A DNA stretch of 20,651 nt from Acidobacteriaceae bacterium (lineage in GTDB: Bacteria; Acidobacteriota; Terriglobia; Terriglobales; Acidobacteriaceae). The stretch covers positions 41,673 to 62,323 of the forward strand of contig PKXI01000345.1 of assembly GCA_003133425.1 (NCBI GenBank). The letters run 5' to 3'. The translations under genes and the position numbers were made by a program. Position 1 is the stretch's first letter; the number at the start of each line of letters is the position of its first letter. This document shows, in pieces, positions 1 through 6,377 of this stretch. A model generated the notes under the pieces. It was not told the origin of the DNA, did no database searches, and saw only the letters and a list, made by a program, of their open reading frames with translations.

Positions 1-111
1 GCCTTCGCGTACGATGTCGTCCACATAACGCGCGCGGCCCAGCAACTTGTCCGCCCCTTCCTTGCGGGAGACGGAAGCGCCAACGATGCGGGTTTTCGCG
101 GTCGTGTTCAT
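1..111 (-). CDS. Xanthine dehydrogenase-type molybdenum-binding subunit, N-terminal fragment (cut by window edge)
   Basis: Reading leftwards from the ATG at 111-109 gives 37 uninterrupted codons that run off the window. The peptide starts MNTTAKTRIVGASVSRKEG and continues through a 'DKLLGRARYVDDI' block. The pattern 'vG.sv.R.eg..Kl.GrA.YvdDi' is the classic N-terminus of the large molybdopterin subunit of xanthine dehydrogenase/aldehyde oxidase (XdhA, PaoC, CoxL types). Only this fragment is visible, so the substrate cannot be proved. Its place 75 bp downstream of, and co-directional with, four allantoin-degradation genes makes xanthine/hypoxanthine oxidation the likely role: it would supply urate to the same pathway. 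The Shine-Dalgarno sequence is weak. Alternative: another member of the xanthine oxidase family. Confidence 0.72.
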   Translation of the reverse strand, partial: MNTTAKTRIVGASVSRKEGADKLLGRARYVDDIVREG

Positions 112-186
112 GAATGGAAAAGCCGTGATGCGTTACGGGTTGAGGCATAGCATACAACGTCGCGGCCAAGTTTCAAAGCGGGTATA

Positions 187-1431
187 TTATTCAGCCAGCT
201 TGACTAGCGTCCGCGCCAGCACGTTTACGCCGCTGCCTATCCACCCCGGGGAGGCGTATTCGTCAGGCCGGTGGCTCACTCCACCGCGGCAAGGGATGAA
301 AAGCATGGCCACCGGCGCGATGCGGGCCATGAAGAGCGAGTCATGATAAGCGCGGCTCACCATCTTCTTGTACGTCTTGCCCGCCTCGCAGGAAGCGGCC
401 TCCATGGTCGAAACAATCTCCGGGTCGCAGGTGGCTGGCGGGTCGGCATTCACTAACTCCGTAGTGATGGTCACGCCCCGGCTGGCAGCAACATCGGAGC
501 AGGCGCGGCGCAGTGTGTCGAGCACGCTGTCACGTCGCGCACCATCTATGTCGCGAACGTCCGTCTCCAGGCGAACGCGCGAGGGGATGCTGTTAACCGC
601 GCCGGGAAATACTTCGCAAACTCCCACGGTGCCCACAGTGTCGATTACGCCCGTAGCTTTCGCCGCCGCTTCCAGTGCCAGAATCAGCTCTGCCGCAGCC
701 GCCAGCGCATCCTTTCGCCCAGGCATCAATCTTGCGCCGGCATGTCCGCCCTCGCCTTCGATGAGAATGCGCAAACTGGCCGGCGCCGCAATATGTGTAA
801 CCAGGCCAAGATCGATCCCTTCCTCTTCGAGCAGTGGACCCTGTTCAATATGCAGCTCGACGAACTGATGAAAGCGCCCCTTCGGCAGCATGACGGACTC
901 AAGTGGGCCTGTAAACCCTGCCAGGGCGCGCAACTCCTCCAGTCCGCGTCCCTCTTTATCGCGCAGTGCAAGCGCCTGCTTCGGAGTAATAACGTTGGCC
1001 ATCATGCGGCTGCCCAGGCAACCGATACCGAACCGAGTCGGCTCTTCAGAAGTGAAGATAACCAGTTCGATCGATCGCCTCGGTTTGTAGCCAAGTTTCT
1101 GCAAAACGCGAATCGCTTCGAGGCCGCCCAACACGCCCACGCATCCGTCATACAAGCCCGCGTTGGGAATCGCATCGATGTGCGAGCCGGTGCCCACAGG
1201 CGCAAGGTCAGGATCGCTGCCCTGCCAGCGGGCGAAGGTATTTCCGATCGCATCTTCGTGAACCGTCAGTCCAGCGCGTGCGCACAGGCTCTTTACGTAA
1301 CCGCGCGCACGCAAATCAGCTTCGCTGAAAACCACGCGCGTCACCACCGGAGGTTCGGCCTCTGAGATTTGCCCCAAAGACAACAGCTCCAGAATAAGTC
1401 CGTCAATCGTCAGTTGCGGTCGAGTACTCAT
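187..1431 (-). CDS. UAH: Ureidoglycolate amidohydrolase, plant-like (M20 family metallohydrolase)
   Basis: A 414-residue M20 amidohydrolase of the carbamoylase/AllC type. It is predicted to hydrolyse (S)-ureidoglycolate to glyoxylate, CO2 and two ammonia in the cytoplasm, the last step of ureide breakdown. The expected bimetal ligands are visible: H84 (GSHIDAIP), D95 (GLYDG), E129/E130 (FTSEEPTRFG), H194 (ELHIEQGP) and H387 (VSHRP). Blocks remembered from plant UAH recur almost word for word: TRVVFS near residue 31, HIAAPASL near 213, GGHAGARLMP near 228, VGTVG near 266, and SRAYHDSLFMARI near 359. These differ from the NHAGATPM and SGAGHDA forms of the neighbouring AllC, so this is not a simple allC duplicate. 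The start ATG lies 3 bp after the allE stop, with a GGGAG-like ribosome site inside the end of allE, indicating translational coupling. Alternatives are a second allantoate amidohydrolase or an N-carbamoyl-amino-acid hydrolase. Substrate assignment is by similarity and context only. Confidence 0.82.
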   Translation of the reverse strand: MSTRPQLTIDGLILELLSLGQISEAEPPVVTRVVFSEADLRARGYVKSLCARAGLTVHEDAIGNTFARWQGSDPDLAPVGTGSHIDAIPNAGLYDGCVGVLGGLEAIRVLQKLGYKPRRSIELVIFTSEEPTRFGIGCLGSRMMANVITPKQALALRDKEGRGLEELRALAGFTGPLESVMLPKGRFHQFVELHIEQGPLLEEEGIDLGLVTHIAAPASLRILIEGEGGHAGARLMPGRKDALAAAAELILALEAAAKATGVIDTVGTVGVCEVFPGAVNSIPSRVRLETDVRDIDGARRDSVLDTLRRACSDVAASRGVTITTELVNADPPATCDPEIVSTMEAASCEAGKTYKKMVSRAYHDSLFMARIAPVAMLFIPCRGGVSHRPDEYASPGWIGSGVNVLARTLVKLAE

Positions 1432-1434
1432 CGA

Positions 1435-2172
1435 TCACGCTCCCAGTGGATGTCTGCGCCAGTCTTTGTAGATCAGGTACTTTGCCGGACGCTTGCCCAG
1501 CGCGCCAAACCATTGCGGACAGTAGGGCCCCATCCAGATAAAATCGCCGGCCTCGACCGGATACCATGCGTCGCCGAGCCTGTAGATGCCGCCGCCTTCA
1601 AGCATCAGCAGGCCATGCTCCATCACGTGAATCTCCACCATGCTGAGCGCCGCGCCGGGATCGTAGGTCATGGTATTTACGGCGAAGTCGTAAGGTGGCC
1701 CGTCAGGCATCAGGGAGCGAACGCGCAATGCTTCATCGCCCATCAGCGCCACGGGTGTGATGTCGCCTTCGTTACCCACCACCATTTCCGGAGCCGCTGC
1801 GCCCGGTTGCGTCTCATAGGCCTTCTCGATGACTGCAGCACGCGAAGCAGCCAGCGCGCTCACCGTGTGCGGCGTCCCCTGGGGCAGAAAAGCAAAGCCA
1901 CCGGGGGAGAGAAGGTGAGTTTTGCTACCGGCCTTCAACTCCAGCTTGCCCTCGATGACATACAGAAAGCGCTGTGCCGGCGCGGGTCCAAGCGACCCCC
2001 CCGCCGCGAACTCCGCAGTCATCTGAGTAAAGCGCGCGCCCAGTTGCGGCCCGGCATGGACAACAAACTCCACGCCTTCTGCACCGGGAAGTGGCGTGCG
2101 GATGAATGTGTCCGGTGTCTGAAGCAGGTGATCGTGCTTCAGGCTGCTTCGTGTCAATCCGAGGTGGTGCAT
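1435..2172 (-). CDS. allE: (S)-ureidoglycine aminohydrolase (bicupin, UGHY/AllE)
   Basis: A 245-residue double-cupin protein matching the length and layout of E. coli YlbA/AllE and plant UGHY. It is predicted to release ammonia from (S)-ureidoglycine to give (S)-ureidoglycolate, using manganese bound in the C-terminal cupin. The metal-site pattern of the family is visible at E180, H182 and H186 in 'MVEIHVMEHG', with Q220 in 'YCPQWFG'; K236 in 'YKDWRR' is in the place of the substrate-contacting lysine. The N-terminal cupin (about 35-120) carries 'FLYVIEGKLEL' and 'GFAFLPQGTPH'. The start ATG is supported by GAGGT five bases upstream. It lies 33 bp after allC and 3 bp before the UAH gene, exactly between the enzyme that makes its substrate and the one that uses its product. 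The assignment is strong; ureidoglycine is unstable, so close coupling to AllC makes biochemical sense. Confidence 0.92.
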   Translation of the reverse strand: MHHLGLTRSSLKHDHLLQTPDTFIRTPLPGAEGVEFVVHAGPQLGARFTQMTAEFAAGGSLGPAPAQRFLYVIEGKLELKAGSKTHLLSPGGFAFLPQGTPHTVSALAASRAAVIEKAYETQPGAAAPEMVVGNEGDITPVALMGDEALRVRSLMPDGPPYDFAVNTMTYDPGAALSMVEIHVMEHGLLMLEGGGIYRLGDAWYPVEAGDFIWMGPYCPQWFGALGKRPAKYLIYKDWRRHPLGA

Positions 2173-2205
2173 TCGTGACCTCGCAGGGAATTGCGTTGTT
2201 CGATT

Positions 2206-3429
2206 CTAACGAATTACCGCGGCCAACCGCTCAAGAAATTTGCTGCCCACATGTAGCGCGGCCTCTACGTCTTCCTCAAGCACGGCTTCGGCGGGATGGT
2301 GGCTGAGACCGCCGGGGCTGCGCAGAAAAAGCATCGCAGTGGGAACGCGGGCGGCCATCACCATGGCGTCATGGCCGGCCCCACTGGGCAGGTGCTTCAC
2401 CGGCATTCCGGCCGCTTCAATTGCATCGGCGAGAAACGATGTCAGCCGTTCGTCCATTGGCACGGCCGGCTGATCCAACTGGCCTGTACACTGCAAGGCC
2501 AGCCCGCGGCGATCTGCAATGGCATTTGCACAGTCAATCAGTTTCTTCACAGCGGATGCCCGGCTCGGATCGTGCGCGTGTCGCAAATCAAGACTCACCA
2601 CCACCGATCCCGGAACCACGTTCGCCGCATTAGGTTCGACTGCCACCTTGCCTACCGTGGCGACCAGCCCATCGGTGCTCAGCGCAAGCGACTCTACCTG
2701 AGTGATCCATTCGGCGGCTGCGGCAAGCGCATCGTGGCGCAGTCGCATCGGCGTTGCGCCGGCATGGTTGGCGTGGCCAATGAATTCAACTGTCAGCCGC
2801 GTCTGGCCCACAATTCCAGTGACCACAGCGACGCTTAGCCCTTCGGCCTCCAGCACCGGCCCTTGCTCGATATGAATCTCAACAAAGCCAAGTGCGCTCC
2901 CATCCAACGCGGCCTCGCCAACCCGGTTGGGGTCGAGCCCAAATCCGCGAATCGCCGCTTCCATTGTGATGCCCTCAGAATCTTTGCGGGCGAGCAGAGC
3001 CTTGTCGAAGCGCCCCGCAACCGCGCGGCTCCCGATAAAAGGAACTCCGAAGCGCACACCCTCTTCATCAGAGAAGGCAATTACCTCGATGGCCAGCTGC
3101 AACTTCAGCTCTTTTGCAATCTGAACCCATTCGAGCGCCATCACCACGCCCAAAACGCCGTCGTATGCGCCAGCATTTGGAACGGTATCGGTGTGCGAAC
3201 CCATCAAGAGCCGTTGGCTGCTCGCGCCTGTCGGTTGCCAGAGCCCGCGCAGATTTCCCACCGCATCCACTTGGACAGTCATGCCCATCGCTTCCATATA
3301 TCCGCGCAGATGGGCGTGAACCTCGCGCACCGGAGCGGTGAGAAACCGCCGCGTGATGCGTCCCGGCTCTTCGCTCATCGCGGCAATCCGGCTGCATTCT
3401 GCAATTACGCGCTGGGCTCTATCTCTCAT
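2206..3429 (-). CDS. allC: Allantoate amidohydrolase (M20 family)
   Basis: A 407-residue M20 metallohydrolase predicted to cleave allantoate to ureidoglycine, CO2 and ammonia. Metal ligands fit the family: H79 (GSHTDTVP), D90 (GAYDG), E122/E123 (FSDEEGVRFG), H186 (EIHIEQGP) and H378 (LSHHP). The dimerisation-domain signature is the AllC form: NHAGATPM at 221-228 and SGAGHDA at 349-355. The reading frame stays open upstream to 3744, but that extension is low-complexity and lies wholly inside allB. The ATG at 3429 overlaps the allB stop codon as ATGA and starts directly on the conserved 'MRDRAQRVIAEC' helix, so I take it as the true start. The overlap implies translational coupling to allantoinase. 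The product should pass directly to the ureidoglycine aminohydrolase encoded next. Length is normal for the family. Confidence 0.9.
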   Translation of the reverse strand: MRDRAQRVIAECSRIAAMSEEPGRITRRFLTAPVREVHAHLRGYMEAMGMTVQVDAVGNLRGLWQPTGASSQRLLMGSHTDTVPNAGAYDGVLGVVMALEWVQIAKELKLQLAIEVIAFSDEEGVRFGVPFIGSRAVAGRFDKALLARKDSEGITMEAAIRGFGLDPNRVGEAALDGSALGFVEIHIEQGPVLEAEGLSVAVVTGIVGQTRLTVEFIGHANHAGATPMRLRHDALAAAAEWITQVESLALSTDGLVATVGKVAVEPNAANVVPGSVVVSLDLRHAHDPSRASAVKKLIDCANAIADRRGLALQCTGQLDQPAVPMDERLTSFLADAIEAAGMPVKHLPSGAGHDAMVMAARVPTAMLFLRSPGGLSHHPAEAVLEEDVEAALHVGSKFLERLAAVIR

Positions 3430-4781
3430 GAGCGCACCAGCTCTCTGCCACGCGCGATGCCAACGAAGTGATTTGCATCGTATACCTGCTCTCCGCGCAG
3501 CCAGGTCTCCAATACCTGCCCCTGCAACTTCGCGCTCAGGTAGGGTGAGAGCTTGTGGCGAAAATGCAGGTGCTTTTCGGTCACAGTCCATTCTGCGTCT
3601 GGATTGAAGACCACAAAATCCGCGGCCGCGCCGGCGGCCAGCGTGCCCTTTCGTCCCGTCAAGCCGGCGAGCCCCGCCGGTGCAGCCGCCATCCACTGGC
3701 CAAGCTTTTCTATTCCAATTCCGCGCCGGGCCATTGCCGTCCATAGCACCGGGAGTGCCAGGCCCAGGCTAGCGATTCCGCCCCAGGCAAGATCCCAGCG
3801 GCCTTCTTCACGCCCCTTCATTGCCGGCGGACACGGTGAGTGGTCAGTCGTCACCATGTCGATCAAGCCTTCGTTAAGCGCAGCCCATAATGCCGCACGA
3901 TTCTCAGCATTCCGGATCGGTGGTGCGCATTTAAACTCCGTCGCTCCATCGGGAATTTCCTCTGCGGCGAACCACAGGTAGTGCACACATGTCTCCACGG
4001 TAATCGGCAAGCCCTGCTTGCGCGCCGCCGCTAACAATGGCAGAGCCTGTGCGCTGGCCAAATGCACTATATGGATAGGCGTGTCGAACTCTTCGGCCAG
4101 GCGGATCAGCATCGCGATCGCATCCATCTCCGCGGCATCCGGCCGCGAAGGCAAATAGGTCGAGTATTTGCGCCAATCCGCATTCGTAGCGTACAGCTCT
4201 TGCGTAGCCGCGTTCACCGGCCCGGCCAACTCGGCGTGGACCAGCAGAGGTAACCCGCTGCCGCGCAGACGATCGAGCGCCAGCCGCAGGTCGGCTTCAT
4301 CTACCCACGCAAAACCGTCGATTCCGGAGTCAATCAGAAAGCATTTGAATCCCGGCACTCCCGCGTCGACCAGCGACAACAGCGCGTCGGTGTTGCCGCG
4401 CACCACGCCGCCCCAGGTGGCCCAGTCTACCCACGCCTGTCCCCGTGCGGCATTACGTTTGGCCTTCAGTGCATGTAGATCGATGGTCTCGGGAGCACAA
4501 TTGAGCGGCATATCCACCAGCGTAGTTACGCCACCCGCGGCCGCAGCCTGCGTCGCCGTGTGAAAGCCCTCCCACTCTGTCCGGCCAGGCTCGTTGATGT
4601 GCACGTGCGAGTCCACCAGGCCAGGCAAAATCACAGAATCGCCAAAGTCGCGCAGCTTGTTCGCCGGCGGCACTTCGCCCCATCCCGCGACTGCAGTAAT
4701 GCGTCCTTGCTCCACCAGCAAGGTTGCCGGTGCGAGACCGTTCGAGGTCAGTACACGTGTCGAGCGAAATGCCTGAACCAT
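3426..4781 (-). CDS. allB: Allantoinase (cyclic amidohydrolase)
   Basis: A 451-residue amidohydrolase-superfamily protein predicted to open the hydantoin ring of allantoin to allantoate. Ligands of the binuclear metal centre are visible: H59 and H61 in 'DSHVHINEPGR', the lysine expected to be carboxylated at K146 in 'GFKCFL', H182 in 'LVHAEL', H240 in 'HIVHLAS' and D313 in 'TTDHSP'. The first three fall at the same residue numbers as I recall for E. coli AllB. 'INEPGRTEWEGF' and 'CVHYLWF' separate allantoinase from dihydropyrimidinase and dihydroorotase. It is the first gene of the ureide operon. The 88 bp upstream of it, to the end of the regulator-like gene, must hold any operon promoter; the ribosome site is weak. 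Its stop overlaps the allC start by four bases. Confidence 0.93.
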   Translation of the reverse strand: MVQAFRSTRVLTSNGLAPATLLVEQGRITAVAGWGEVPPANKLRDFGDSVILPGLVDSHVHINEPGRTEWEGFHTATQAAAAGGVTTLVDMPLNCAPETIDLHALKAKRNAARGQAWVDWATWGGVVRGNTDALLSLVDAGVPGFKCFLIDSGIDGFAWVDEADLRLALDRLRGSGLPLLVHAELAGPVNAATQELYATNADWRKYSTYLPSRPDAAEMDAIAMLIRLAEEFDTPIHIVHLASAQALPLLAAARKQGLPITVETCVHYLWFAAEEIPDGATEFKCAPPIRNAENRAALWAALNEGLIDMVTTDHSPCPPAMKGREEGRWDLAWGGIASLGLALPVLWTAMARRGIGIEKLGQWMAAAPAGLAGLTGRKGTLAAGAAADFVVFNPDAEWTVTEKHLHFRHKLSPYLSAKLQGQVLETWLRGEQVYDANHFVGIARGRELVRS

Positions 4782-4869
4782 ACTGTGTTTACTTTCGCCT
4801 GTTGGGGAGGACTAAGGCAAGCTCATTGGTGGGACAATAGCTCCACACTGTCCAACTGCGAACCCTGCC

Positions 4870-6219
4870 TTAATGCGAGCCGGGATAGGTTCGGTATGCA
4901 ACGATCTTCGAGTCGATCGGCGTGCCATTCAAATTCGATGTCTTCAGCACCACTTCAAAATAGGGAAGCGTGGTCACATGCAGCAGCTTTTGGAAGCGCG
5001 ACAACTGATCTTCCGAGGTTAGAAAGTCTCCCGCACCTTCAGTGGCGGCTGAATCAGTCCCCGCGAGAATAAGGACCTTTCCGGGCTGTTGAGGGTTGGG
5101 TAGATATGCCACCACACAGTATCCGCCAGTCGAAGGGGATGGGGCCGGGGCATAAATGTCCTGTTCGCCTGCCGCAGGCGCCTTGTTCCTGATGTAATCG
5201 ATCGACCGGTTGGAATCGTACTCCGTGGTAAAGTTCAGGCTGCCCTCAAACAGATCCACCCAGGGGTTTGATTTCCTCGCGCCAATCAAAATCACGTTAT
5301 CCTGCTTTACCAGCGCGGGCGTGAAGTCTCGCGATGAATACATATGGAAGTTCTTGCCCGGAGGATCAAGCGCCAGGATATGCTGCGCCGCGCGAAAATC
5401 TCCAAGGCTGCCGTTATTCCTTTGTGCAATCATGCCCAGGTCGGCACGCCGGTCCTGGCTTAGACTCGGAGACTGAATCTTGCCGATGTAATTGCGGTTC
5501 AGGTATTCGCTCAGGGGTATCGATCTTTTGGTAATGTCCTCGATCAGCGCGAATGAAGTATCGGCCAGAATGATGTCGGTATTCTGCCGTGCGCCCAGAA
5601 TCCCCGACCAGAACGAGCCAACCACCGGAGTACTTTGCCATGGGTTGAGCGATCGTTGCAGGGCAACGTTCTCAGTCCATAAAACAAAGCAGCCTGCCGC
5701 CAGGGCCACTATCAGAAATCCGGCAATCATCAGCAGTAGTCGCTCTGTCCTTTTTGGTGCCGCCAGAGGTTTCTCAGGCAGTTCAAGAGCATGAGGTGCG
5801 CCTGTGGCCGCCACGACTCTGGGTTCTGTTTTCTTGGTGGGTTCAATGGCGCGTTGCCTGAAAACCGGCTTGTAGCTGCCGCGCGGAACTTCCATGATCA
5901 GGGGTTCGGCTGCCCCGTCTGATTCAAAGTAGTCTTCAATGCGCTTGCGCAGTTCCGACGCGTTCACCCGGACTATGTTGTCCAGACTGGTGTCGTAATC
6001 CGCAGGTCGCCCAAAGACGTTGGAACCGATTTCCTGTTCGTGAACCTGGTCCAGACCATCCTTTATCGAACGTTGGCCCACATAGAGCAGGAATTCTCGC
6101 AACCGGGCCGCACGCTTCAATTGCGGGCTCGCAACGATGCGCTCAACGAGAGCCCAGCACGCCTCGGAGTAAGGAAGCTCCTTTTCAGGCAGAGCCGACT
6201 CTAATAAAGGCTTATTCAT
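4870..6219 (-). CDS. Membrane-anchored putative transcriptional regulator with periplasmic sensor-like domain
   Basis: A 449-residue protein in three parts. Residues 18-120 form an N-terminal domain, 'LKRAARLREFLLYVG' through 'NIVRVNASELRKRI' to 'PRGSYKPVF'. This block recurs at the N-terminus of many acidobacterial and rhizobial proteins, where it is usually read as a winged-helix-like DNA-binding domain. Residues 124-160 are a proline- and lysine-rich linker. Residues 160-181 are a clear transmembrane helix (LLLMIAGFLIVALAAGCFVLW). The remaining 270 residues would be periplasmic; they carry 'DNVILIGARKSNPW', a pattern I recognise from acidobacterial proteins but cannot name. The arrangement resembles ToxR/CadC-like one-component sensors, but this is inferred from architecture. 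It sits 88 bp upstream of allB on the same strand and 158 bp from the divergent GH92 gene, so it could control either neighbour. No function has been shown. Confidence 0.6.
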   Translation of the reverse strand: MNKPLLESALPEKELPYSEACWALVERIVASPQLKRAARLREFLLYVGQRSIKDGLDQVHEQEIGSNVFGRPADYDTSLDNIVRVNASELRKRIEDYFESDGAAEPLIMEVPRGSYKPVFRQRAIEPTKKTEPRVVAATGAPHALELPEKPLAAPKRTERLLLMIAGFLIVALAAGCFVLWTENVALQRSLNPWQSTPVVGSFWSGILGARQNTDIILADTSFALIEDITKRSIPLSEYLNRNYIGKIQSPSLSQDRRADLGMIAQRNNGSLGDFRAAQHILALDPPGKNFHMYSSRDFTPALVKQDNVILIGARKSNPWVDLFEGSLNFTTEYDSNRSIDYIRNKAPAAGEQDIYAPAPSPSTGGYCVVAYLPNPQQPGKVLILAGTDSAATEGAGDFLTSEDQLSRFQKLLHVTTLPYFEVVLKTSNLNGTPIDSKIVAYRTYPGSH

Positions 6220-6293
6220 TTAGCCCCTGTAGTGTCGAAGTTACCATGCACATGGATTCGCGGGCAAGCACAATGGAAAACGGCGCGAATCGA

Positions 6294-6312
6294 TCTTCTT
6301 ACAGTAAGAAGA
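6294..6312. promoter_or_regulatory. Perfect 9-1-9 palindrome between divergent genes (candidate operator)
   Basis: TCTTCTTAC, a single A, then GTAAGAAGA form a perfect inverted repeat. It lies in the 158-bp gap between the regulator-like gene and GH92, 65 bp before the GH92 start. A half-site copy, TCTTACAG, occurs at 6297-6304 and again at 6320-6327, 23 bp apart. The symmetry and position suit a dimeric DNA-binding protein. It is not a terminator, since no gene ends here. The cognate regulator is unknown. Confidence 0.45.
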
Positions 6313-6377
6313 GTTCAAGTCTTACAGATAAATCACTTGCAGATCGCTGGAGCGGACCTTCACACTAAATCACCCTT

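Noticed and set aside
3430..3744. N-terminal extension of the allC frame (105 extra residues)
   Set aside because: It lies wholly inside allB, is arginine/glycine-rich with no family similarity, and the ATG at 3429 in the ATGA overlap begins exactly on the conserved M20 start.
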